From: Acidobacteriota bacterium
GTDB lineage: Bacteria > Acidobacteriota > Terriglobia > UBA7540
Assembly (NCBI GenBank): GCA_021827255.1
Contig: JAKAWO010000035.1
Location: 1 to 14,895, forward strand
Reading direction: 5' to 3'
DNA length: 14,895 bases
Of the stretch, positions 1-5,233 are shown piece by piece (position 1 is the stretch's first letter; each line of letters begins with the position of its first letter). A model generated the notes under the pieces. That model searched no databases and was not told the DNA's origin. It worked only from the letters and a program-made list of their open reading frames with translations. Made by a program: the position numbers and the translations under genes.

Positions 1-137
1 AAACCGTTCAAGTGATGAGCCGGTCGAACGCGCGCGTTCTGGCGCTCGACGCGGGCAAGGCGCTCCTGTTTGAGCGCCAGCGCATGATTGAAGAGGCAAA
101 CCGCGCCGGGATCGCCGTCCTGGGAATGTCCGATTGA
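1..137 (+). CDS. lpxI: C-terminal end of UDP-2,3-diacylglucosamine pyrophosphatase LpxI (partial)
   Basis: The window opens inside a reading frame (codons from base 3, stop TGA at 135-137) encoding about 44 residues. The ending, with the order Leu-Asp-Ala-Gly-Lys-Ala-Leu-Leu-Phe then Ile-Glu-Glu-Ala-Asn-Arg-Ala-Gly-Ile-Ala-Val-Leu-Gly, resembles the C-terminus of the LpxI (DUF1009) family, where a strand holding a 'vEaG.tLilDr' pattern is followed by a helix and 'AGI.VvGv'. LpxI hydrolyses UDP-2,3-diacylglucosamine to lipid X in lipid A synthesis at the cytoplasmic face of the inner membrane. The 5' part lies outside the window, so the call rests on a short segment and on the downstream Gfo/Idh/MocA gene, which I associate with lpx clusters. 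Start not visible. Confidence 0.6.
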   Translation, partial: TVQVMSRSNARVLALDAGKALLFERQRMIEEANRAGIAVLGMSD

Positions 138-212
138 GCGGCGGCTTGACGGAACTCTTCAACCTGAGCGGATCCGAACCACGGCGCGCCGAGCTCAAGG
201 GCGAGCCCTCCC

Positions 213-1208
213 ATGCATCCCTCTTCGGCAAAAACTCCGGTGGTGGTGATTGGCGGGGGCGAGCACGGCAAGCGGCACGCGCGGCAGTTCCGGCAGATTG
301 CAGGGGCGGAGCTGGTTGGGGTTTATGATCGCCAGCCCGAGCGGTCTGAGGAGATCGCCGCCGAGCTTGGGGTGCGGGCGCTTCAGAGCCTGGAAGAAGC
401 GCTGGAGCGCGGCCGCGCCGCCAGCATCGTGATTCCCGCCACCGATCACGCCCGCGTCGCCAGCCGCGCCCTAGAGGCGGGCCTCGACGTTCTCATCGAA
501 AAGCCGATTGCCCGCACCGTCGCGGAGGCGGACGATTTAATTCGCCAGGCGGAGAGCTTGGGGCGTATCCTACAGGTAGGCCACGTGGAGCGATTCAACC
601 CCGGGGTCCTGGCAGCCCAGGCGGTCACGCGGAATCCCCTCTTCCTGGAAGTCCATCGCCTGGGGGTCTTCAGCCCGCGGAGCCTGGACGTGGACGTGGT
701 TTACGACCTGATGATCCATGACCTCGATTTGGCGCTCTGGCTGGTCAAAGCGCCGGTCGCGGAGGTCCGCGCCGTCGGCCTAGCGGTGCTCTCCGACAAG
801 GTGGATATCGCCAACGCCCGAGTGGAGTTTGAGAACGGCGCCGTGGCCAATTTTACTGCCAGCCGCGTGAGCACGGAGAAGGTTCGCAAATTCCGTTACT
901 TTCAGCCTCACGAATACATCTCCATTGATTTCTCTCGCCGCGACGCTTTGCTGCTGAGCGTGGACCGGCAGGCCACGGCGCCGCGAATCGATTTTCGGAA
1001 ACTCGAGGCGAACTCCAGAGAGCCGCTCGAAGCGGAGCTCGAATCCTTTATCGAGTGCGTGCAAACCCGCCGGCCTCCCGGGGTGGGGGGCCGAGAAGGC
1101 CGGGCCGCCTTGGCCTTAGCCGTCCAGGTCATGACCTGCATCCAAGAACATGCATCCCGCGTCCAGCTTTCGCAAGCCGGGCGGGGAAGTCACGGGGATG
1201 AACTGTAA
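213..1208 (+). CDS. Gfo/Idh/MocA-family NAD(P)-dependent sugar dehydrogenase, possibly GnnA-like
   Basis: The 331-aa product has the two-domain Gfo/Idh/MocA layout. Residues 10-40 form a Rossmann strand-loop-helix with the glycine loop GGGEHG at 14-19. The EKP signature is at 96-98, where Lys is the usual catalytic residue, followed by GHVERFNP at 123-130. The C-terminal alpha/beta substrate domain carries the conserved His-Asp pair at 169-170. Length is normal for the family. Such enzymes oxidise or reduce a sugar hydroxyl using a nicotinamide cofactor. Because lpxI lies 75 bp upstream, a nucleotide-sugar substrate is plausible, and one candidate is UDP-GlcNAc 3-dehydrogenase (GnnA), which starts the route to diamino (amide-linked) lipid A. 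That assignment is inference: no GnnB aminotransferase is in the window. ATG 213 is the first usable start after in-frame stops; the Shine-Dalgarno is weak. Confidence 0.85.
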   Translation: MHPSSAKTPVVVIGGGEHGKRHARQFRQIAGAELVGVYDRQPERSEEIAAELGVRALQSLEEALERGRAASIVIPATDHARVASRALEAGLDVLIEKPIARTVAEADDLIRQAESLGRILQVGHVERFNPGVLAAQAVTRNPLFLEVHRLGVFSPRSLDVDVVYDLMIHDLDLALWLVKAPVAEVRAVGLAVLSDKVDIANARVEFENGAVANFTASRVSTEKVRKFRYFQPHEYISIDFSRRDALLLSVDRQATAPRIDFRKLEANSREPLEAELESFIECVQTRRPPGVGGREGRAALALAVQVMTCIQEHASRVQLSQAGRGSHGDEL

Positions 1209-1260
1209 TCGAGCGTCGGGGTCTTCCGGAAGGGTGGCGGGTCAGCCAGCGGGATGAAGC

Positions 1261-2283
1261 ATGAGGAACGACCCTGAAATAAGGTTGTTGCTCGAGTGGG
1301 AGAATGAAGCTGCGCGCTGGCGGCGCCGTGCCACCTTCCTGCTCGGCGTTGTTCTGCAAATTCTCCTAGCTGTCTTTCTGGCCCTTTCGCCTCATCTGTT
1401 TCGCTTCGCCAATTCGCTCCTGGCGGAAAATGTTCAGCCGCAGCACAGGCCGCAACCGACGATGCTGTTTTTCCCTTCGGGTCTGGCTCAGATGCTGCGC
1501 AAGCCTCCGCCGACGAACATCCTCTCCAATAAGAACCGGCGGGCGCAGGGCCCGGCGCCGAAGGTGAATCCCAAAGGTCTCATGGCGCCTTATATGAAGG
1601 GCAACACCAAGGTTCCGGAGATGGCCGGCGGCGGACATCCACATCCGCCGCCACCGCGGCCAGCGCCCCAGGCGCAAGCGGCCTCCCATCCTCCCGCGCG
1701 GGGCTCGGCGACGCAGCCGCAAAAGCCTCCGCCGCAGGAAGCGCAATTACGGCTGATGAATCTGCCCACCCATCCGCCCGGGGGGAAATCGGCATTTAAG
1801 GTTCCCTTCGACACGCCCGGCCAGGCCATTCGCCAGTCGGTCGAAGAAGCGGCGCGAGATCAGGGCATGGGTGTCGGGGTAGGGCCGGGTGACTCGCCGG
1901 ATCAGTTCCAGAATCTGAACCCGAATTTCTCGACTTCCGGGCCGGTGATCCTATCTAACACGCGCGGCTTCAATTTCGGACCTTATCTGGCTCGCGTCGT
2001 GTATATCGTCCGGAAGAACTGGTACGCCGTCATTCCCGAAGCGGCTCGGCTGGGAGAGAAAGGCCGGGTGGCGTTGGTCTTCGAGATCGTGAGGGATGGT
2101 TCCGTCAACCAGCTTCGGCTGATCGGCTCTTCCGGGGCGCCGGCGCTCGATCTAGCCGCTCTCGCTTCCATCAAAGCGTCGAATCCCTTTCCGCCGCTTC
2201 CCGGCGATTTTAGCGGCAAGCACCTTGTCCTGGAGTTTATTTATTTTTACAACATTGACGCGGGCGCGGGCCGTGGGTGGTGA
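1261..2283 (+). CDS. TonB-family envelope protein with proline-rich linker
   Basis: 340 aa. A short charged cytoplasmic N-terminus ends in Arg-Arg-Arg at 21-23. A single hydrophobic segment follows at about 25-46, then a long Pro/Gln/His-rich periplasmic linker at about 58-180, with runs of Pro around 130-137. A C-terminal domain at about 245-335 matches the TonB C-terminal fold: a region like 'y...v...v.k.W....P....g..G.v.l.f.i..dGsv..l.l..sSg...ld..A...i....PfppLP..f.g..l.l.f.f.y'. TonB proteins couple inner-membrane proton-motive force (through ExbB/ExbD) to outer-membrane receptors; paralogs may serve other envelope functions. No exbB/exbD is adjacent, so the partner is unknown. The gene starts 52 bp after the dehydrogenase and is probably co-transcribed. 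ATG 1261 places the membrane anchor correctly. Confidence 0.82.
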   Translation: MRNDPEIRLLLEWENEAARWRRRATFLLGVVLQILLAVFLALSPHLFRFANSLLAENVQPQHRPQPTMLFFPSGLAQMLRKPPPTNILSNKNRRAQGPAPKVNPKGLMAPYMKGNTKVPEMAGGGHPHPPPPRPAPQAQAASHPPARGSATQPQKPPPQEAQLRLMNLPTHPPGGKSAFKVPFDTPGQAIRQSVEEAARDQGMGVGVGPGDSPDQFQNLNPNFSTSGPVILSNTRGFNFGPYLARVVYIVRKNWYAVIPEAARLGEKGRVALVFEIVRDGSVNQLRLIGSSGAPALDLAALASIKASNPFPPLPGDFSGKHLVLEFIYFYNIDAGAGRGW

Positions 2284-2355
2284 GGCGGCTCCGGTCGGTT
2301 GGTCTTATATCGTGGCTTTGGGGGCTTGTCAAGTCCAAAGTTGGACGCCCGGAAT

Positions 2356-2397
2356 GTGGGCTTGCATTTGTGGGCTTGGGTATGTGGGCTTGGGCGG
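2356..2397 (+). repeat. 14-bp tandem repeat, three units
   Basis: Three head-to-tail 14-bp units (2356-2369, 2370-2383, 2384-2397) share GTGGGCTTG followed by a variable five bases; units 2 and 3 share GTGGGCTTGGG. A related GTGGGCTTTGG occurs at 3062. Non-coding. Confidence 0.8.
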
Positions 2398-2447
2398 CGC
2401 TCGGTCTGGATTTGCGCTCGGTCTTGGTTTGCGGTCGGTGTCGGCGC
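2397..2447 (+). repeat. 17-bp tandem repeat, three degenerate units
   Basis: Units at 2397-2413, 2414-2430 and 2431-2447 follow the pattern GCGCTCGGTCT-N6; the third is diverged (GCGGTCGGTG...). The same unit recurs at 2607-2640, so it is both tandem and dispersed within this intergenic region. Confidence 0.75.
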
Positions 2448-2606
2448 TGGGCGCTGGCGGCCTTATTTCGGGCGTTGGGTTGCCCGTGGTGTGTTCGCTG
2501 GGTGCTGGCTCGATGGTTGGCGTGGCGTTTTTGGCTCTAGCCCCGCCTCTCGCGCCGCTTTTTGGTTTTCGTTTTTGTGTCCCGGTTGTCTCAGTTTTCC
2601 CGGTTC

Positions 2607-2640
2607 GCGCTCGGTCTCGATCCGCGCTCGATCTTGAGGC
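2607..2640 (+). repeat. Second cluster of the 17-bp repeat, two units
   Basis: Units 2607-2623 and 2624-2640 begin GCGCTCGGTCTCGAT and GCGCTCGATCTTGAG, matching the unit at 2397-2430 about 200 bp away. Confidence 0.7.
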
Positions 2641-2669
2641 CGCCCCCACCCTCGCGGATCTTCGTCTTT

Positions 2670-2717
2670 GGCCCGCGCCGGAGGCCCCCTACCGCGCATG
2701 GGCCGAAGGCGCGGGCC
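2670..2717. repeat. 10-bp perfect inverted repeat (stem-loop)
   Basis: GGCCCGCGCC at 2670-2679 is the exact reverse complement of GGCGCGGGCC at 2708-2717, with a 28-nt loop. No T-tract follows, so it is not an intrinsic terminator on either strand as far as I can see. Confidence 0.65.
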
Positions 2718-2735
2718 ATGAATGGATGCTCTTCT

Positions 2736-2812
2736 GCCCGGAGCGTTTTTGGCGGAGGGGAAATCGAAGGCACGTCCTTCGCCCGGAGCGTCTTTGGCGG
2801 AGGAGAAATGAA
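2736..2812 (+). repeat. Paired ~33-bp direct repeats with 45-bp period
   Basis: 2736-2768 and 2781-2812 are near-identical (two substitutions and one single-base gap). Both contain GCCCGGAGCGT, TTTGGCGGAGG and GAAAT. The start-to-start spacing is 45 bp. Each copy is preceded by a CTTC sequence. This looks like a dispersed extragenic repeat family present here twice. Confidence 0.8.
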
Positions 2813-2819
2813 CTACACC

Positions 2820-2971
2820 GGCCTTTGGCGCTTGTGCGTGCTTGCTGAACATAAATTCGCGTTATCCGACGCGCACCAACTTGCCTTTCTTTCTTGCTCC
2901 TGGATGGATGCCCAGTTTGCGTTGGATAACGCTTTTATGTTTAGCAGACTTGCACGCACAAGCCAAAGGCC
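2820..2971. repeat. Large imperfect inverted repeat (53-bp arms), MITE-like
   Basis: The left arm 2820-2872 and the right arm 2919-2971 are reverse complements apart from a few mismatches and small gaps. Shared blocks are GCCTTTGG, CTTGTGCGTGC, TGCT-AACATAAA and GCGTTATCC-ACGC. The loop is 46 bp (2873-2918). The arms are more AT-rich than the surroundings. There is no internal gene, so a non-autonomous miniature element or a structured RNA/cruciform are the main readings. I cannot see a clear target-site duplication. Confidence 0.75.
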
Positions 2972-2979
2972 CACCGCGA

Positions 2980-3005
2980 GTGTTGCGGTGCACTTTCCGC
3001 AACAC
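2980..3005. repeat. 9-bp perfect stem-loop
   Basis: GTGTTGCGG (2980-2988) pairs with CCGCAACAC (2997-3005) across an 8-nt loop, directly between the large inverted repeat and the terminator-like stem. Confidence 0.65.
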
Positions 3006-3006
3006 A

Positions 3007-3034
3007 GGTGGGCGAAGCCCACCCTGCCTTTTTT
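3007..3034 (+). terminator. Intrinsic terminator-like hairpin
   Basis: GGTGGGC (3007-3013), loop GAA, GCCCACC (3017-3023), then CTGCC and six T (3029-3034) on the + strand. The five-base gap between stem and T-run makes it imperfect. It could stop + strand readthrough from the TonB gene before it enters the oppositely oriented cassette. The same stem may also be a dispersed repeat. Confidence 0.5.
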
Positions 3035-3051
3035 GAGTTAACCCTTCTGTA

Positions 3052-3067
3052 GCCGGTTTACGTGGGC
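3052..3067 (+). repeat. Candidate left attachment-like repeat
   Basis: GCCGGTTTACGTGGGC at 3052-3067 resembles GCCGGTTATAACGTGGGC at 5208-5225, sharing GCCGGTT and CGTGGGC with a 2-bp length difference in the middle. The pair brackets the cassette, but the mismatch is unusual for attL/attR cores. Confidence 0.25.
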
Positions 3068-3101
3068 TTTGGCTGGGTCATTCCTGGCGTTTGTTTTTCT
3101 C

Positions 3102-3122
3102 GCGTTCGACGCAGTCGAACGC
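3102..3122. repeat. 9-bp perfect stem-loop after the cassette's last gene
   Basis: GCGTTCGAC (3102-3110), loop GCA, GTCGAACGC (3114-3122). It lies 12 bp beyond the stop codon of the last cassette gene. No T-run follows it on the - strand, so it may protect the 3' end or bind protein rather than terminate on its own. Confidence 0.55.
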
Positions 3123-3133
3123 CGCATCCTCTT

Positions 3134-3532
3134 TTACGCTGGATGCTCTTCGATGGCCGTTCCTTCGGGATGCTCTTCGATGGCGGTTCCTTCGTCCGGC
3201 GCTGGCAGGGCTTTGGCTTCGATGATGGTCGTGAGGCCGTAGATTTCTTCGAGGGCGCGGATGAGTTGCTGCGGTGGGACTTCTGGTTTTGGTTCGAGGG
3301 CTTTTGCGAGGAGCCTCGTCTTTATGCTTTCGAGGCGCAGCCTTTGCATGTTCATCCGCCGCTTGAGTCGCAGGTTCTCGTTTTGCAGTCGGAGCTTCGT
3401 GGCGATGGCGGCGCTCGTCACGTCGCCCGCGAGGATTCCTTGTAGCATCACGCTCTCGGCGAGCGCTTGGCCGTCGCCTCGTTTGAGTGCGGACATCATT
3501 TCCCTGGCGTCTTTGACGGCTTGCTTTATCAA
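3134..3532 (-). CDS. Hypothetical coiled-coil accessory protein of the integrase cassette
   Basis: I place the start at TTG (3530-3532), which overlaps the TGA stop of the excisionase-like gene as TTGA and has a GGGGAG Shine-Dalgarno about 8 nt upstream, giving 132 aa. The open frame extends upstream to an ATG at 3616, but that stretch (RPNRRKNPHPQRG...) is compositionally odd and lies over the xis gene. The product is alpha-helical and charged; around residues 40-75 an Asn/Leu/Arg/Lys-rich segment has heptad-like leucines, suggesting a coiled coil. The C-terminus is acidic and carries a duplicated nine-residue motif (EGTAIEEHP). I do not recognise the family. The 4-bp overlap implies translational coupling to xis and a role tied to the element. 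Confidence 0.6.
   Translation of the reverse strand: MIKQAVKDAREMMSALKRGDGQALAESVMLQGILAGDVTSAAIATKLRLQNENLRLKRRMNMQRLRLESIKTRLLAKALEPKPEVPPQQLIRALEEIYGLTTIIEAKALPAPDEGTAIEEHPEGTAIEEHPA
3141..3194 (-). repeat. 27-bp in-frame tandem duplication
   Basis: Two adjacent 27-bp units (3141-3167, 3168-3194) differ at one base and encode the repeated EGTAIEEHP at the end of the accessory protein. The in-frame length and near-identity indicate a recent slippage duplication that kept the frame. Confidence 0.85.
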
Positions 3533-3768
3533 TAGCGTTCTCCCCGTTTGCACCTTGCGAGGAAGTCGTCCAGCGCCGCGCTGGGGATGAGGATTCTTGC
3601 GCCTATTCGGACGCAATCAATCCTCCCGTCGTCCAGCATTCTGTACACGGTGGTTCGGGAAATTGACCCCAGGGTTTTTCGGATGATGGACGCCGCTCGT
3701 CCGGGTGAATATGAGGTGGTTGAGGTTGTTGCGCTGGTGTCGGATTGCTGAGTGGAATATCTCGGCAT
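3529..3768 (-). CDS. Excisionase-family helix-turn-helix DNA-binding protein
   Basis: About 79 aa from ATG 3768. The core (SPGRAASII....GSISRTTVYRMLDDGRIDCVRIGARILIPSAALDDFL) matches the winged-helix MerR/Xis 'helix-turn-helix domain, excisionase family' pattern: an AA..l helix, S.tTVYR recognition helix, G.i..vriG wing, then a 'r.l.Ip..aLd.Fl' end. Such proteins bind DNA beside an integrase to steer excision or act as repressors. The frame is open to an upstream ATG at 3813, but those residues are Ser-rich and lie over another plausible ORF, so I prefer 3768, although its GAAGAG ribosome site is very close. The stop overlaps the next gene's start. Location after the recombinase gene supports an Xis-like role. 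Confidence 0.7.
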   Translation of the reverse strand: MPRYSTQQSDTSATTSTTSYSPGRAASIIRKTLGSISRTTVYRMLDDGRIDCVRIGARILIPSAALDDFLARCKRGERY

Positions 3769-3826
3769 GCTCTTCGAGGATATCGAAGAAATCGGCGAGG
3801 GCTTCGAGTGCATCGTCTTTGTCCAC
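3617..3826 (-). CDS. Small ORF overlapping xis in another frame (possible frameshifted N-terminus)
   Basis: GTG at 3824-3826 is preceded by a good AAGGAA-type site and opens a 69-codon frame. Its first ~38 residues (DKDDALEALADFFDILEEHAEIFHSAIR...) look like a real acidic amphipathic helix with strong C-ending codon use. After that the frame runs over the excisionase domain, which is encoded in a different frame, and its own sequence becomes random-looking. Either two genes truly overlap by about 150 bp, or the natural product is this helix joined to the excisionase domain and a frameshift (mutation, sequencing error or programmed) separates them near 3700-3720. No family recognised. Confidence 0.35.
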   Translation of the reverse strand: MDKDDALEALADFFDILEEHAEIFHSAIRHQRNNLNHLIFTRTSGVHHPKNPGVNFPNHRVQNAGRRED

Positions 3827-3872
3827 CTGGTTTTCCTTCCCGCGCCTCTGCTGGCGCAGTTAGATTTGCACT

Positions 3873-5111
3873 CTATCGCTTTTTCTTCGCCTCGTCAATC
3901 GGTTTCCGGTTTGGATCGCAAACCACGCAGCGTCCGGCGTTCGGCTCGCAGGCGATGCACGGGCAGGTCTTCTTGCCCGTGCAGTGCCAGCACTGTTTAA
4001 CGGTGAATTCGTCGGATGGTCTCTCGGATGAAGTAGCCGAGGAGCATGAGGGCGGCGATGGCGGCGAGCTGGTGTTGCATGGCTGCTCCTTTTCGTTTTC
4101 GGGGTCCGAAAGGTGTTCCTGGCAGTTTGGGTTGCGCTGTTCCATGCGCTCGATGGCGGCGCGGAGCAGCTGCTCGGTCGGCTTGACGTAGGCCAGTTGG
4201 ACTTGCCAGGGCGTCGTGTGGCCGAGCAGCGCCGTGATGACGATGGGGTTGGTTTCGGTTTCGGCCAGGCGGGTTGCGAAGGTGCGCCGCAGGTCGTGGA
4301 AGTTGAACTCGACTTCGGCTCGTTGGCGGAGGTCGCGCAGGAAGTCTGAGGGTGCGCGGAGTTGCTTGCCGGTGGTGAGGAGCGCTTGTGGGGCGAGCTG
4401 GCCGAAGTCGTCGTTGATGAGGTTTCTGAGTCGGGCGGTCATGGGGATTTTTACTGCGGCCTGGGTTTTGTGTCTGATGTGGGAGATGAGGCCGGAGATG
4501 ACGTCGCATTGGTTGCGGCGTAGTTGGGATGCGTCGGAGATGCCGAGGCCCGCGTCCAAGCCGAGGAGCACGCGGAGCGTGAGGCGCGGGGTGTGGATTG
4601 CGGCGAGGATTTTGGCTTCTTCTTCGTAGCTGAGGATGTGTGATTTGCCCAGCACGCGCCGGGGTGGTCTTAGCGGGGCCGCGAGGTTGGGGCAGAGGTT
4701 GGCTTCTTCCGCCCAGCGGAAGAAGCGCTTGAGCAGGCCGATGAATTGGGCGCGGGAGTTGTGGCCGTAGGTTTCTTTCGCGCGTTCGGCCCAGGCAAGT
4801 AGATCTTGGGTGCTGAGGTCGGTGAGCATGTGGTTGGGGAGGGCTTTGGCGATGGCCTGCATGTGGGCGCGTTCGGTTTTCTTGGTGGTTTCGCGGGTGG
4901 GGATTTGGGTCAGGTAGAGTTCGAAGGCTTCGATGAGGCTGAGGGTTGCGGTTCGGGGGTGAAAGAGTTTTGCCTCGGCGGTTGTGACGCGTAGGTTCGC
5001 TTGGATGGCTTCGGCTTGGGCGAGCGTGCCGACTTGTTTCCTGTGGCGTCGCCCGAATTCGTCCCTCCAGTCCACGCCGTACCGGTCAGCGGCGGTCTTG
5101 TAGATGGCCAT
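3873..5111 (-). CDS. Tyrosine-type site-specific recombinase (phage integrase family)
   Basis: 412 aa from ATG 5111, chosen because it has a GGAGGA ribosome site; the open frame extends to 5243 but the extra 44 residues are Pro/Asn/Lys-rich and unlike an integrase start. Layout: N-terminal SAM-like DNA-binding region (about 55-150), catalytic domain (about 160-320). Visible catalytic residues are the beta-hairpin Lys (about 215), HDLR (His272, Arg275), the LLGH box (His298) and the nucleophile candidate Tyr308 in AYVKPTEQ. The first catalytic Arg, normally in a 'tGLR.sEl' box, is Gly190 here (GLGISDA; codon at 4542-4544). A Cys-rich tail (Cys374, 377, 383, 385, 388, 395, 398) extends beyond the usual C-terminus. 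It probably integrates and excises the cassette, but activity is uncertain given the Arg-to-Gly position. Confidence 0.88.
   Translation of the reverse strand: MAIYKTAADRYGVDWRDEFGRRHRKQVGTLAQAEAIQANLRVTTAEAKLFHPRTATLSLIEAFELYLTQIPTRETTKKTERAHMQAIAKALPNHMLTDLSTQDLLAWAERAKETYGHNSRAQFIGLLKRFFRWAEEANLCPNLAAPLRPPRRVLGKSHILSYEEEAKILAAIHTPRLTLRVLLGLDAGLGISDASQLRRNQCDVISGLISHIRHKTQAAVKIPMTARLRNLINDDFGQLAPQALLTTGKQLRAPSDFLRDLRQRAEVEFNFHDLRRTFATRLAETETNPIVITALLGHTTPWQVQLAYVKPTEQLLRAAIERMEQRNPNCQEHLSDPENEKEQPCNTSSPPSPPSCSSATSSERPSDEFTVKQCWHCTGKKTCPCIACEPNAGRCVVCDPNRKPIDEAKKKR
3997..4080 (-). CDS. Nested 27-aa membrane-peptide ORF inside the integrase gene
   Basis: ATG at 4078-4080 has a strong AAGGAG ribosome site (4086-4091 region) with 5-nt spacing and opens a frame different from the integrase, ending TAA at 3997. 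The peptide has a hydrophobic stretch (LAAIAALMLLGYFI) and a basic tail (RETIRRIHR), fitting a tiny single-pass membrane peptide. Over the same bases the integrase frame reads a low-complexity Ser/Pro stretch, which suggests the small frame may be the selected one. Function unknown; small lysis-like, toxin-like or regulatory peptides are possible but unsupported. Confidence 0.45.
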   Translation of the reverse strand: MQHQLAAIAALMLLGYFIRETIRRIHR

Positions 5112-5150
5112 GCGTCCTCCTTTGGACTTTTTCTTGCCGCGTCCAGGCGG

Positions 5151-5172
5151 GATTTGCGGGCGATTTGCGTTG
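5151..5172 (-). promoter_or_regulatory. Paired GATTTGCG motifs upstream of the integrase
   Basis: GATTTGCG at 5151-5158 and 5162-5169 are 11 bp apart, one DNA helical turn, 40-60 bp upstream of the integrase start. Helically phased direct repeats here could be binding sites for the excisionase-like protein or arm-type integrase sites. Only two copies, so tentative. Confidence 0.3.
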
Positions 5173-5207
5173 GGGCGGTTCGGGTTGTTTGTTGGTGTCC
5201 ATGTGTT

Positions 5208-5225
5208 GCCGGTTATAACGTGGGC
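5208..5225 (+). repeat. Candidate right attachment-like repeat
   Basis: GCCGGTTATAACGTGGGC, the imperfect partner of 3052-3067. It sits between the integrase start and the -35 of the miaA-operon promoter, a sensible place for an element boundary. Confidence 0.25.
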
Positions 5226-5233
5226 GCGAACTA

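Larger units (their letters stand above)
2284..3133. other. Repeat-rich 850-bp intergenic region without a credible gene
   Basis: Open frames exist on both strands but all are compositionally biased (Gly/Leu/Arg/Trp runs on +, Pro/Arg/Lys runs on -), lack good ribosome sites and overlap one another, so I call none. The first 400 bp is strikingly G/T-rich on the + strand and built from short degenerate repeats. The second half holds paired direct repeats, a long inverted repeat, two further hairpins and a terminator-like stem, listed separately. The region separates the lpxI/TonB block from the integrase cassette and looks like an accumulation site for repetitive or mobile DNA. Confidence 0.7.
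3052..5225 (-). mobile_element. Small integrase/excisionase cassette (putative integrative element)
   Basis: This - strand block holds a tyrosine recombinase, an excisionase-like helix-turn-helix gene and an accessory coiled-coil gene in one direction. It lies between the lpx/TonB block and the housekeeping miaA operon. Gene overlaps and tight spacing suggest one transcript. The limits given are the candidate imperfect direct repeats at 3052-3067 and 5208-5225, and are only a guess; the true element could include the repeat-rich DNA from 2284. No transposase, replication, conjugation or cargo gene is recognisable, so this may be a remnant or a minimal satellite-like element. Confidence 0.5.

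Noticed and set aside
2820..2971. Integron attC site
   Set aside because: GTTGGAT fits the GTTRRRY core on one side, but the partner arm lacks the matching core, there is no integron integrase or gene cassette array, and the recombinase present is of phage type.
2225..3041. Several long + and - strand frames in the repeat-rich region
   Set aside because: They are built from tandem repeats in high-GC DNA, overlap each other and the TonB gene end, and encode low-complexity sequence without start signals.
3997..4509. 170-aa - strand frame over the integrase
   Set aside because: Only the last 27 codons with their own ribosome site look real; the rest is an Arg/Pro-rich shadow of the integrase gene.
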